A stretch of 64,000 nucleotides of DNA from Nymphaea colorata (GCF_008831285.2 NC_045138.2:29917934-29981933), one strand, 5' to 3'; shown: positions 39,171 to 51,726, counted from the first letter of the stretch. Translations and numbers: made by a program. The notes: generated by a model from the sequence alone, not told the origin.

Positions 39171-40100
39171 AATGAGAAGTTTTACCTGGAATCCATGACC
39201 TGTGCCTGCCGTATGCTAGAGCGGATGAGTCAAATGACATGACTTATTGTAACAAAGTTTCTCTTGGTTTGGCGATTCTCATGTTTTGTAGCATGCATCA
39301 GACTGCTTATGGTTGAAAATGTATCAATTCTTTTATCAATTGATGTACCCCTTATTCGTAGGTGTCTTAGCCGCAACGTTCTCCACACTAGGATTCAGTC
39401 TGTTTAAGTTTTTCCAATAAAGCCGTCTTCTACCAACAATTATCTTCTGGGTTAGTTAGATAGTTAATCGGCATCTAGTGAAATGAGATACAGACAGCTC
39501 TAATGGCTTGTGTGACACTTGACATCTCACACCTGATGTGAAATCGATTACTTTTGTCGAGACACAAATTTTTCTTGGATTTGAGTTTGTTTAAATAAAT
39601 GTCCAGCTAATTTTTCTTGTCTTTGCCACTGGTCATTTGATTGGATTTTAACTTGGATCAACTTAAAATGCGAAGATATTGGTACATGATACTTATTTAA
39701 GATTAAATCAGAATTCAAATCTGAATGGGTATCCAATTGGCTTTTTTTCTAAAACTAAATTTGAATCCTAATTTGGTTCGACGACATTTTTATTTCTGAA
39801 TTCAATCTACTTTTTAAGAAGATGTTTTTGTTTTTTTAGATCGGACCTGTTTCTTTTTGAAGTAGTTCGATAAGCATTCACATGTCCTGTAGAGTTCTTA
39901 CTCATGTCTACAGTATGGTTCATCCGACCGGAATATGAGCCGCTGAATGATCTCAATCCGGAATATGAGCCGCAGAAGAAAACATTGATCAAACCGATTC
40001 AAGAATAAAAGATGGATCTGTCCAGTAATATGCTGATCCATCAACTTGTTTGCCTTATGCGGATCGGCACATGCCTTCTTATTTCTTGTTCTAGATCTCG
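39171..40100. other. Spacer between unit A and the first RopGEF-flank copy
   Basis: AT-rich; 39550-39800 has the degenerate gaatccaaatc-type repeat, and a short direct repeat CCGGAATATGAGCCGC occurs twice near 39928 and 39958. No gene seen. Confidence 0.4.
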
Positions 40101-40600
40101 GAAAGTTAAGACATTTTTCTGAAAATTTTAAGCTGGAAAATTCTTTCTGTGTCTTATTGCGGCGCTGACTCTTTCCGGTTGTGCAAACTGGATCTACGGC
40201 CATCCCCAGTATAAATTGGTGGCTGTTCTTGCAAAATGGCAGTAGCTAAGCAACAAAAGTATATGCAAAGTGCACTGAAGTCTGAACGGAAGATATATTT
40301 CTTTTTATCAGCTCCTATAAGCTGAAACCACGCACGGATGAAACTTTTCAGGAAAAACTAACCTCCAGTGCTGTTTTTGTGCATGAAACGGGCTGTTATT
40401 AGATGCCCATGTTAGTATGACAATTTTTTCTTCATTAATCGGTCTTGGAGATTGAATTCCTTCCCAAAATCATGGCATATAAAGCCAGGATCAAGAAAAC
40501 GAAAGCACATAAAAACGACAGGAGAAGAAAGGAAAGAAAAATCCGCCGTCTGTAATCGAATCAATGTCCAACTGGAGGCTGTCTGTTGGTTCTAGATAAG
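40100..40600 (-). repeat. Copy 1 of the RopGEF 3' flank
   Basis: Matches the RopGEF downstream region at 52390-52770 and the second copy at 47210-47680: AACTGGATCTACGGCCAT, TTTTCAGGAAAAAC, TTATTAGATGCCCAT, GAGATTGAATTC and TCTGTAATCGAATCAATGTC occur in the same order. No RopGEF coding sequence is recognisable beyond it. Confidence 0.85.
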
Positions 40601-42080
40601 GATTGGGCAGGACCCCAAGAACAAATGCAGAAACAGTTTGCCTGAGGCAACCGCCATTTAACAGATTCCCATGCAGTGCTTATCCATGGAACCTATATGT
40701 AGAGCATGATACCTTCGGAGGGCGCTGTTTTAAAATTTCCATCGAGGAACGCGGTCATCCGTCATGGGACCGAAGGGGAGATGGTCGGCCATTGCTGTCC
40801 TGCCTCGCCTGCACAAGGCAAACGAAAAGGGCTTGGAGATTCGTGCATTCCGTGAGGTGGCTCGTCCGTAGGCATGAAAGAAGGGAGGAGTCCTCCATTG
40901 CTCGGCCTTGTTATCATTTTCTTGCCTTCCCTTCTTGATGCGGCAGCAGAAGCAAGGAAAGAAGGAAGAGGGGGAGTATGGCTGGAGGGTAGAAGATGCG
41001 GTGAGGAGGGCGAGTGAATTGCTGAAATGCCAGGCGGAGAGAGAGAGAAGCCGCCATCGCCGGCCTACGGAGCGCGACCGCTTCGTCTTCTCCCTCATCG
41101 TCTCCGGATCGATCACGGTACTCTCTCTCTCTCTCTCTCACAGTCGGATGTCTAATGCAGACAAACTGTTCATTGCTAGCTCCCTTTCTTTCTCCTCCTC
41201 TCTCTTTTGTTCTTGTTCTGGTTTCTGTTCTTTGTTCTTGTTTTTGTTTGCTAATTTTTTTGTTCTTGCTTTTCGTTTGTTTATTTTTTTCGTTTGTCGC
41301 TTTTATCTTTTTCTTTCGCCTTTGTCGATTAGTGGCGTCTTGTCACCAGATTCATTTCCGTTTTGTCAGCTCTCTCTCTCTCTCTCCTCTCCTCATCTCT
41401 CTCAAATCACATGGACTCGTGGTTTCGGTAGAATCAGAAATCTTGTATTATATTTTCTTGCTATCCACTGTTATTGAGGCCTTCCTGCATCGTTGGGACT
41501 CTAATTATCTACGTAGTTTCTGTAAGTTCATCATCTTATGTTTTCTTTTTGTCCAGCTTTTAATCGACAGTTTATCCAATTCGATCAAATCTTGTAAATT
41601 CTTTTTATAAATCCACTTTTTACATTTCTTCCCTAGGACCCACTTTTGCTCTTTTTCGGCAGACTAAAGATGGATTTTGGATCTTGGAGTGTCTAACTTT
41701 CTTGACCGAAAATTATAAGCCAGTTCGATCAAATCTTGTAAATTCTTTTTATAAATCCACTTTTTACATTCCTTCCCTACAGTGAGAACCCACTTTTGTT
41801 CTTTTTCGGCGGACTAAACCTTACCAGATTATGGGGGGAATATGGATTTTGGATCTTGGAGTGTCTAACTTTCTTGACTTCGCTCTTCTTAGCAGCTATG
41901 AATGACATCAGCAGATAAAACCAACCACATCGAATGACTTTTCTGTTTCCTACTTAAAGAGGTACACCGAGGTTCTTTCCATTGCTTCTTAAATTAAATA
42001 GCAATTGGTAGCTGGAACACAAGTGTTTCAAGGAACACCAAGTTCTTATCCAAGAGAACAAGTAGTAACAATGTTTATTA
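40601..42080 (+). other. Unassigned region with a GC-rich exon-like stretch
   Basis: 40939-41116 is GC-rich and purine-rich with an open frame from ATG (MRQQKQGKKEEGEYGWRVED...) ending at a donor-like ACG|GTACTC at 41117, followed by T-rich intron-like sequence. This resembles the layout at the start of unit A, but protein similarity between the two is weak and I do not recognise the product. It may be the first exon of unit B. Confidence 0.3.
41580..41880. repeat. Direct tandem duplication, about 146 bp x 2
   Basis: Segments starting TCGATCAAATCTTGTAAATT at about 41581 and 41726 are nearly identical, with two short insertions in the second copy. Both end in GGAGTGTCTAACTTTCTTGAC. Confidence 0.93.
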
Positions 42081-42581
42081 TTTGTAGTAGATTTCTGATG
42101 ATGATGCTTGATGCCTCAGCATCGTATGGGAGAGAAGAGGGACAAAAGTGTTCTGGTTTTTCGAGACTGATGAGTATGTCCTTTCTTTCTTTGATAAGTT
42201 TGATGGTAGAGTTACGTTGTTTTTGAAGTCTTTCCTATTTATACTGCAATTGGTTGCTTGTCGTTCAGGTCCACTGCATCACTGGAGACTTCGACTTCTT
42301 TGCCTTTAAGATGTATTAATTGAAGTCCAGGCTCGATGCCTTGAAATGTGATGTTTGTTCCTGCAAAAGTTTGTATGCGGATGTGTCTGTAAGGTGTTGG
42401 GATTGACTATGCCTGGTGGAAGAAACCAGAGGAAAAGTGGTCGTCTGCTCGTGGCTGTGCCTTTGCGGGTGCGCTTGCGGGCCAGCCAAAATAGTTCAAT
42501 AAAATTTTTCCTTTTTTGTTGTGGGGAGGGTTTCTTAGGGTGTTCTTGCCCGGACCCTCCCTTGTGAGTGTCTTCTCTCTT

Positions 42582-42620
<39 letters not shown>

Positions 42621-43268
42621 TACCCCCTTCTCTTCTTTGTGTGTATGAGCCATGTTTATTCCAACATCTTGTTGGAACTTGGAACCATTTTGTATGCTCC
42701 ACTTTTCTCTCTTTAAGCTCTCCTTGTTTCAACATCATGTTGGAATCATTTTGAGTAATGCGCATGTGCTCTCTCTCTTCTCCATGTGTATGATCTCTGT
42801 TTGATCCAACATCTGTTGGAACCATATTGAATGATATTCCAATCCAACCATTTTGAGTAATGATGAATAGTAGCATATCTCCCTCCCTCTTTCTCTTTAA
42901 TAGCTTTTGCCAATAGCACATGATCAGTAATATCCTGAGAGATTGGCACAACAACTTGGGCCTGCAGCTGGTAGGCGGCCAGTTGCATGTTCGAGTGTCT
43001 TGAGCATCAACTTTCTATGCTGCAAATGAAAAGGCACCAGTGTACAAGTTATAGCGCGTAATGAATGCCACTCTCTTCTCTCTCTCTCTCTCCTCAACCT
43101 CACCCCACTCTTTAATGGAATCTGCCATTTGAGAACCAACATGAATATTACCAAAGAGGTCCACATAAAGACTTGGGCTTGTGGCTGGTAGGCGGCCAGT
43201 CACTAGTTTGATCATCATCTTTCTATGCTGCAAAACTGGTGCACTAGTTTGAGCATCATCTCTCTCTC

Positions 43269-43327
<59 letters not shown>

Positions 43328-44380
43328 AATATCTTGTAATAGATGAAAACAATCACACAAATTTTGTTGACGCATCACATCGGTGCTGCACAAGTTGAAG
43401 AACATTTGGGGTGTCACTGCATAATCATCAAAAGCAACATTGGACCTTGGAACGTGGGACGAAGAAGGGAGACTTCATCGCTCGAATGGTGGGACCTCCT
43501 TTCATTCGCGTGGAATGCCATCGCTAGTTATGGCCATCGCAAGACCCTACACATACTTCTCCAAACTTCTCAAGTTCAGCACATTTCATCACATCTTGGT
43601 TTACAGGTATGAGTATGCTTCTAATTGATGGTTGCAATCTGACTTAGTTGAGAATGCACTGAATTTATGTGCAATGAGTATTTAATGATTTAAGATAAGT
43701 TTGAAATCGTAGGATTATTCAGACTTCTTGCATCTTCATTGTTTTCGAGAACATTTGATTATATTTTAGAGCATGTGGTAGCACACATAGTAACGATGAT
43801 AGATTTGCTCCTCAACATGAAATTGCACTTCGATACAATTTCCTTCTTCTGTTCATAATCAGGAATGATAAAGATCTCGAACAAGGAGTTGCACTTGCCT
43901 GTTCATAATCGTGCATGATAAATCTGTTCAACATATATAAAGTTGCAGTTCTTGTTCTTCTGTTCATAATCACGCACGGTATGGTAAACTAACTTGTTTG
44001 GTCCTTTGGCGTTGGGAGCAAGTGATCTTGGCGGCGCACCACGCCTATCCATAGGAAGATGTTGCTCGATGGGAGTTGCGGCTAAGGCCTTTGTAAGCAT
44101 GTACGTGGAGCTTTTGATGATCTTCTCTTGGAGTTGCTGCCATGGCTGTTCGATCACGGTTTTTGCTGTTATATTGAGCAGCTTGAACTTTGGAATTTCC
44201 CGAGCCGAATGACTGCCACAATGTCCAATCATTTGCAGGTTGGGGAGAACAGCCGCTATGACCTGCCTTTGGAATCGTCTTCAGAAGAATGGAAACATCA
44301 TCCAAAGAATAATTCTTACGAACTCTTAGGACTCCGCCTGCCTGGTAATCTTGCCGCTACAATCGCCGTGTAGGACATCT
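42080..44380 (+). repeat. Amplified unit B
   Basis: Shorter copy of the unit A/D family: TTTATACTGC and the TTCAGGTCCACTGC block at 42240-42340, the GC-rich core at 42450-42600, expanded (CT)n tracts at 42575-42600 and 43258-43325, the ACCCTACACATACTTC block ending in a donor-like CAG|GTATGAG at 43609, the 65-70 bp repeat array at 43800-43960, and a 3' block matching unit A at 38700-38990. No recognisable protein. Confidence 0.7.
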
Positions 44381-44439
44381 GCAAACTCTTTTAAGTTTTT
44401 CTTCCATCTTGTACTTGGTAGGATTTTAACTTTTTTTTT

Positions 44440-46800
44440 TTTCTTTTTCTTTTGTGGGTTGACCCCTCGGCTGTTCTTGAATGGGTTGCTTTACCTTGTT
44501 TGCATTCAGGTTTTTGCAGATCTGCAATCTTTTGTGTTGGCCGGTCGGCTGTTCTTATTTTCCGGCTCCTGAATGGGTTGCTTTACCCTATTTGCGTTAA
44601 GGTATTTGCAGATTGGCAGATTAATATTGCCATATGTTAATAGGTTTCATAAGAGTTATTTTGTTTTTGAAGTCTTGTCTATTTATACTTGTAATTCAGG
44701 GTCCATTGCTTCACTACTGGAGGCTTCTTTTTGCCTGTGCAAGATGTAGCGATCGGCGTCCTTGTTTGGCTCCTGGGAAATTGTGATCTATTGTTCCTAG
44801 AAGGGTTGTTTGTCAGACTGTAATTAAGACGTTGAGAACGTATGTCTGTGGATGAGGAGATGTCTGGCTTTGCATGTGTTCTTGTGGTCGTGCGTTTGAG
44901 GCTGTGCCTTTGCGGGTGCGCTTGCGGGCCAGCCAAATTATTTAATAAAAATTTTCCTTTTTCTTGTGGGGAGGGCCGCGGGCGTTCTTGCCCGGGCCCT
45001 CTCCTCTGCGCCTGTCCTCTCTCTCTTCCCCTCCCTCTCTACTTTGTCTCTATGAGCTTTGTTTAACCCAACATCTTGTTGGCACCATTCCAACATTTTA
45101 AGTAATTTGTGTTTTTGCTCTCTTAACATCTTGTTATGGGACCAAAAATGTTAGTAGCATTTCTCTTGTACATTCAGTGACTTGTTCTTATTCAATTTTG
45201 TTCATGCATTTCCATTTTGTCGACCCTCTCTCTGTCTCTCTCCTCTTTGTGTGTATGATTTCTCTTTGTTCCAACATCCAATTGAAACCATTTTGCGCAA
45301 TGTTGAAGATGTAATCTCTCTCTCTCTCTTTCTCTCTCTAAAGAGGTTGGTACAACAGCTTAGGCCAGTAGCTGGTAGGCGGCCAGTTGCTGGTTTGAGT
45401 TTCAAAGTGTCATCCTCTTGTGCTTTAAACAGGAGGGCACTGAAGCACATTAAGGGTGTTACTCCCTAAGTACCCAAAACAGACCCTTGAAAGGAGAGGA
45501 GGGAGAAGGAGGAGGCTTAACCCTTTCCTTGGAATTCCATTCACAGGAGTTACCGTCATGAATTGTGGACATCACAAAACCCTACATGCATGGACTTCAC
45601 AAAACATCTGTCATGCACCAGAGCTCTTCGCATCCTGCTGCACATGTATGCCTATCTTTCGTTGTTGGTTGTTGGTTGCAATGTTTCGTTTTTCATTATT
45701 TGAGGGCAACACTGATTATCTTAAATGCAATGAGTATTTAATGATTAAGTTTGAAATTATAGGATTATTCTAAGTTTTTTGCATCTTCATTAGTTTGAGT
45801 TTATATTTTGTGGTATGTTGTAACACATATAGCTATGATGATAGACAAAGCGCTTCAACGTGGAGTTGCTCTTCGAGACCACTTTGTGCTTCAGTTTATA
45901 ACTAGGCATGACAAACATCTTGAACCTGGAGTTGCACTTGAACTTGGGCATCGTTTTGTATTTAAGTTCACAATTAGGCATGATAAATCTGTTCAACGTG
46001 CAGTTGCATTTTGAAACATTTGGTTGAAACTTGATCCATTTTCTTGTATGGAAGAGTTGGTGAAAGTTGATAAGTTCCAGACGGATGGTTGTGTTGCCGT
46101 TGCACCAATCTGTTTTCTAACAACTTGTGGATTTCTTCCTTCTACTCTTTGCTCATTCGGAATATTCGTAATTGTTTCTTTGTGGTTGTTGTGTTCTTCA
46201 CAGAAATGCTGCAATGAAGTTTAGAGAGAGAGAGGGAGAGAGGGCAAGCTACTCCATGTACAATGGCTGTGTGCACGACAGTGGATAATGATGCAAATAA
46301 TATGATCAATAAAAGTGAAGAAGTTTTCTTGCTCAAACGAGTCTCCTGTCCTCCACCTAATGCACCTCACAGTTTCATGTTACAGAAGCGCTGCAGTGAA
46401 TTTTAGAGAGAGAGAGAGAGAGATATCCCAAGCTAGCCCATCTACGATAGCCGTGTGCACAAGAGCGGATGATCGATGCAAGTAACTATGTTTTATTGCA
46501 ATAAAGAAGTTTTTTACTTGGACAAATGAATCTCACGTCTTCTACTTAATGTATCTGATCGTTTCCTGATTGAAGTATATCTTATATTTGTTAATGGAAG
46601 GACGCTTCTGGGCATGCTTGTCTCTTAAGCAACAGTGTCATGTTTTGATGTTTTCCATGGATCGATTGCAACTTTTGGTAGCCGATCGAGGACGTGTGCT
46701 AGCCAAGAAAAGAAAAGAGAGCATATGTTGTCCAACTGAGGCTTCGAAATACTTATTCGCAAGATTAAGACTGATCGAGAAAATTTTGCACTGAGAACAG
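44440..46800 (+). repeat. Amplified unit C
   Basis: Starts with GGTTTTTGCAGATCTGC and GTTGGCCGGTCGGC blocks shared with units A and D, has an internal near-duplicate of that start (GAATGGGTTGCTTTACC at about 44479 and 44571), the GC-rich core at 44895-45020, the 65-70 bp array at 45840-46015, and two tandem copies (period about 185 bp, from about 46195) of a block containing TTTAGAGAGAGAGAG, AAGCTA and GCCGTGTGCAC-like words. Confidence 0.7.
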
Positions 46801-47209
46801 TAATATTAAAATCTGCCCCAAAACTCAGCAGTTCTCAATGCCAAACGGCTCCATGGCGCAGCTGTTTTTCAATAAGACCTCATTTAGTATTAATCATCTT
46901 CTGCTTCATCGCGATTGTCTAACCCAATATGCGATTGAAAATAATCGAAGAATGATTGAAATTAAAAGATGAACCAAACAATGTGTGGTCTCGTTGATGA
47001 AGAGGAAACAACTTTAGTGATTTTGTGCTCATGATTGCCGCTAATGCCAGCTTATCGATTAGTTAGATTAAAAAAAAAATGACCTCAGTGATCTCTTAGA
47101 TTTTTCATATGTTCAGACAGACAAATTTAACATTAGGTTGCTATCTAATAGTTGCCACTCAAAATAAGGGAAAGGGCAGATACACAAGTGGAAATTTCCA
47201 TTCCTTTTT

Positions 47210-47880
47210 CTGTTTATTTTAAGTTGGAAAATTTTGCTCTGTGTGAAGTAGATCTACCTCCGTTCCCATTATAATTCGGCTGCTGATGTTGCGAAACAGC
47301 CGTAGCTTAGAGGGGAACTAAAAGCTAGGCAAGGAAAGCACTGGAGGCTTCACTGAACGAATGAAAAGTTTTTATCAGCTCCTGCAAGCTGAAGCCAAGC
47401 ACGAAATGAAAATTTTCAGGAAAAAATGACCTCTAATTGTCGTTTGTATGTATAAAACGCGCTATTATCAGATGCCCATTTTCTGCTACGCTATCATAAT
47501 TTTTTCCTTCAATAACCAGTGTTTGGGATTGAATTCTTTTTTCAAATTCAGGGCCTAGAAAGCTAGGATTAATAAGAAAACGAAAGTACTCGAGAAGAAA
47601 AGAGAGAAAAAAAAAGAGATGACTATGCCATGCCTGTGCTATGCTCTGTAATCGAAGCAATCTCCATCAGGATGTCTGTTATGAGAAGTTAGTGACTATG
47701 CCATGCCTCTGTGACACTAGTCAGGGCAAGTCATCTGCTCGGGTTCCTCAGCTGCCATACAAGTGTTGAAACCACACTGATGCAAGCAAGACTAGTGAAT
47801 CTTCTGAAAAAGAACAACATGAGGAGCTCAAATTGGCACACACTTTCTTCTTCTTTCTCTACATGAAAACTTTTTAGTGC
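47210..47880 (-). repeat. Copy 2 of the RopGEF 3' flank
   Basis: Close match to 52390-52970: TTATCAGATGCCCAT, CCTAGAAAGCTAGGATTA, GTGACTATGCCATGCCTCTG and CTCAAATTGGCACACACTTTC occur in the same order and spacing. It runs straight into the decayed RopGEF exon that follows. Confidence 0.92.
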
Positions 47881-48110
47881 CTTGATGTTGCGCTTCTTAG
47901 GCCACTTCTGAATTCTCGAGTATCTCCATATAAGAGTTATTCTTGATGGTCATAATGCTGGCAGGATTCACGAATAGCGTCTCGCCGTGGATTGCCTGTT
48001 TGATCCTGCTTGTTTGAGTATCCTTCTCCATCAATTTGGCGGCCCATGAAATCGGTAGAGTTATGCCGTTTTCCTTCGCCTTAGAATTCATCTTCAGGAT
48101 CCGAAGAACA
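47881..48110 (-). pseudogene. Decayed copy of the RopGEF last exon
   Basis: Reverse-strand sequence aligns with the end of the RopGEF gene at 52968-53220: copy ITLPISWAAKL versus gene [10 protein letters not shown], copy GETLFVNPASIMTIKNNSY versus gene [18 protein letters not shown], then MEILEN versus IEKLEN. It keeps an open frame of about 64 codons but lacks the conserved start of the exon (the [13 protein letters not shown] block) and all the rest of the PRONE domain. It is therefore a truncated fragment. Further homology resumes at 48482-48580, which matches the intron between the last two RopGEF exons. Confidence 0.88.
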
Positions 48111-48189
48111 AATGTAAGGCGGTTAAACCAAATGTTTATCTGTGATCTTTAAAAAAAAAAAAAGATCTGGACTTATCCAAAACCAGTGC

Positions 48190-48400
48190 TTGTCTATATA
48201 TAGAGGATGATTCAGTGTAAGAAAGAGGTAGAAATTTATGAGGCGTTCAGACTTCGGGAAGAGGAGGAAGTAATTCTTACACGGTGTTTCTCCACTGTGA
48301 GATGCTCGTCCCCGTCCAGACGCCAGAAGCCGATCGACCATCTTTGTCTGCAAACAGGGTGCACCCCTTCATCTCCCACAGTAAAAGAACAGAGGTAAGA
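48190..48400 (+). other. Non-homologous exon-like insert inside the RopGEF duplicate
   Basis: Between the two parts matching RopGEF lies sequence with no counterpart there: a TATA-like TCTATATATAGAGG at about 48193, an ATG at 48207 with an open frame of 63 codons (MIQCKKEVEIYEAF...), and a donor-like GAG|GTAAGA near 48391. It may be captured DNA or simply diverged intron. No family recognised. Confidence 0.25.
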
Positions 48401-49767
48401 TCCTGCAACTCAATATTCTGTTACAAATTAACTTGACATGAACGTATCCAATGGGTGTTTGAAACCCAACATATATCTCCTGCAGGGTGAAGAACAAGAA
48501 CTCCAAATGTCAAAACAAAGGCTTAATAATCAAATGGAGAAAGGCCATGAAAAACTAAATTTAGCTTCGTTTCTTTGAACAAGCTTTTGCGGTTTTCTTT
48601 TTTTCTTGTCGTGGTCAACTCGTTCTTTGGTCTTGAATTGTCCAGTCTGGTTGTTTTACCCCATTTCCGTTCTGATCTTTGCAGATCAGTTCAAGTTTTT
48701 GGTTGTCCGGTCGCCCACGGTTCTTATAATGGGTTATTTTAGCCCGTTTGCGTTCAGGTAGTGGCAGACTCGCAGGTTCTTCCCTTCTAGCAAGCTTTCC
48801 TTCACATTTATTTAGATTTGGAGCTTATTTCCTCCTATTCTTTTTGCAATTAATTTCTTGTATAAGGCTGGTTTAATTTCTTTTATTAATGATGCTTCTC
48901 GGAGAAAGATTAACCCCATGAAGTCATTTCTTGCTACTCACTGTTGATCGGCTAAATAAGTAGAATGGTTTCTTGCCGCTAGGAGACTTGTTCTTGCTCC
49001 ATTTCTTGAAAATTTATAATCTCTTCCCGAAATATCCTGCGTCTTCTTCATTCTTTTCTCAACATGTAAGTTGATGATTCTCGTAGGCATGCTATGTTCT
49101 TTGTTGATGTGGGACTCCTGTATCCTTGTCCTCTTCTAATCTTTAGGATCTGTTTGCTTCGTCATTGATACTCTTGTCCAAGATTTTGATTGTGATTATT
49201 TTTCTCCAGATGGTAGAACTCCTCATGGGGGATCGGTCATGCCTAATCAACGTGGGGGCTGGAGGAGTGGGATAAAAGCGTCTGCTGGTTGAAGGATCAG
49301 ACAAGACAAGTTTGTTCCTCCTCTCTATAACATGTTTGACAATAAGAGTTATGTTGTTTTGAAGTTTTATCTAGTATTTATACTGGATTTCGTTACTTGG
49401 TATTCAGGGTCCCATTGCTTTACTACTGGAGGCTTCGTTACCTGCAAGATATAGCGATTGGCCTTCCATGTTTGACGCCGATGGGAAATGACGATCCGTT
49501 CCTCTGTTCCTGCATGTAGATGTTGTTTGTGGATTTGTCTGTAAAAGTACAAGAATAACTATGTTCATATGGTTTCTGAACCTGGTCGACAAAGGGGGAG
49601 GATGACAGGATGTATGGCTTGGCATGTGTTCTTGTGGTCGTGTGTTGGAGGCTGTGCCTTAGCGGGTGCGCTTGCGGGCCAGCCAACATATTTAATAAAA
49701 TTTGTCCTTTTTCTGTTGAGGGAGGGTTTCGCAGGGCGTTCTTGCCCGGGCCCTCTCTTGTGCGTGT

Positions 49768-49803
<36 letters not shown>

Positions 49804-50879
49804 ATATATGAGCTTTGTTTGTTCCAACATCTTGTTGGCACCCTTTTGTCTTGCATGCTTTTGCTCAGCTAACATCTTGTTAGAGAGCCTGACATGTTAT
49901 TTGCACTTTGCACTCTCTCTCTCTCTCCTTTTTTAATAGCTTATGGGAGTTGAAGAATCTTCGGCCTTCGCTTAGATGGTGGGAACTCCTTCCCTCATAC
50001 AGATTACCGTCCCAAAATGGATTTCTCCAACAATCCCATCACATCATGGTGCGCAGGTATGCATGTCATTCCATTTGTTAATCACAAGATTTTCTTTTGC
50101 CTTTCTTGAGAGCAACATTGATTATCTTATATGCAATTCGTATTTAATAACTTAAATTAAGTTTGAAAGTGTAGGATTATTCAAAGTTTTTGCATCTCCA
50201 TTGGTTACCAAAAGGTTTGTTCATATTTTATAGTATGTGGCAGCACATATGGTTAGAATGAGAGATAAGCTCTTCAACACGGAGTTACCCTTCGAGACCA
50301 CTTTGTGCTTCAGTTTACAATCAGGCATGATAAAGATCTTGAACATGGAGTTTGCAGTTGAAGTTCCATGTTTTAAAATATTTCTGAAACGGGGTTGTGC
50401 AGTTGCTATTGAAAACTATGGATCTGACATGCTATGATCTTAGATCTCGGGGTCCAAATTAGTTATGCGTTTTCTAAGCACTGAACCGAGCATAATCTTC
50501 TGCTTGTCTTTTTCTGAATTTCGGGAAATGGGTGTCCCACTGGTTCGCCTGTTCACATTTTTTTGTTCCCCTGTTTATCATCTTTTTCAGTTTGAATGAT
50601 TCACACACGCTGATCACCTTTTCTAATTTGTAAGATTGGGACTACTTGTCCAGCAACCGGAGGCTGGCTGTGTTTCTGATGCACCAAGCTGTTCTGTAAC
50701 TGCTTGTGGATTTCTTGCTTGTACTCTTCGCCCATTCGCAGAATTGATCATTGTTTCTTTGTGGCTGTTGTGTTTTTTCACAGAGATGTTGCAGTGAAGT
50801 TTAGAGAGAGAGACAGAGGCCAAGCTAAAGGCGATAACGGTGCTAGCGATAAGGAGGCAACTGGCTGAACAAGTTACTA

Positions 50880-51300
50880 TATTTATCGACTACACAGAAG
50901 ATAATGAAGCAGCTGTCAAACAGGGAGGCGTCGAAGTGTAGAGCTTGATCTATACTTAGAATTTTTGTGAAGGCATTCGTGTAATTTGTTTTTGCATTTA
51001 AAAGGTTTGTTCTAACTCCTAATCCTCATTCAGAGGGGGGCGATTTTTTGTATTCTTTGATCCATAGTGAAAAACTCTGTACGACCGTGGATGTAGGAGA
51101 AATTTGTCTCCGAACCACGTAAAATCCTTGTGTCGTCTTCTTCCTTCTCTTCTTCTGTTTCTTCTCTTGGTATCATAAGTGAGAGAAAGAGAGGGTCTCG
51201 TTCTTAGCTTCTAATCCTTGTGTCGTCTTCTTCCTTCTCTTCTCCTGTTTCTTCTCTTGGTATCATAAGTGAGAGAAAGAGAGGGTCTCGTTCTTAACTA
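50880..51300 (+). mobile_element. Probable Ty1/copia LTR fragment with duplicated 3' end
   Basis: The stretch CGTGGATGTAGGAGAAATTT, then CCGAACCACGTAAAATCCTTG and a pyrimidine-rich run ending in TTGGTATCATAAGTG is typical of the 3' end of plant copia LTRs followed by a primer binding site (usually TGGTATCAGAGC, complementary to initiator tRNA-Met). The final 90 bp, including the TGGTATCA word, occur twice (from 51124 and 51214). No gag or pol sequence follows, so this is a remnant. The left boundary is uncertain. Confidence 0.6.
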
Positions 51301-51726
51301 GAAGCGCAACAACTAAACAAGGAAATTTTCAGGTGTAACGATCGAAACAATCCTTGTAATTGAGGAAATAATCTTGTTGGTTGTTGTAATTCGAATATAA
51401 ATAAAGGAAGATCAAACGACATGATTTATTGGAGAAGTTTTCTTGGTCAAACGGGTCTCATGTTTTCTACCTAATGCACCTGAGAGTTTTGTGTCACAGA
51501 AAAGCTGCAGTGAATTTTAGAGAGAGAGGGAGAGGACAAAGTGGAATTTCATTGATGAAAAACAAGTTCGGCTGACAAGAGGTCACCAAGAAACAAAGGC
51601 AATCGAACCAAAGAATAAGGGCAACAAAAGAGAAAAGACACTGAACAAAAACAAGTGTAAGGAGAGAGAGAGAGAGAGGGAGCCCAAGCTAGTCCATCTA
51701 CAATAGCCGTGTCTACAAGAGCGGAA

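Noticed and set aside
45808-46014. 68-residue repeat protein in unit C
   Set aside because: The frame is broken in units A and D by single-base differences, so it is better explained as a noncoding tandem repeat open by chance.
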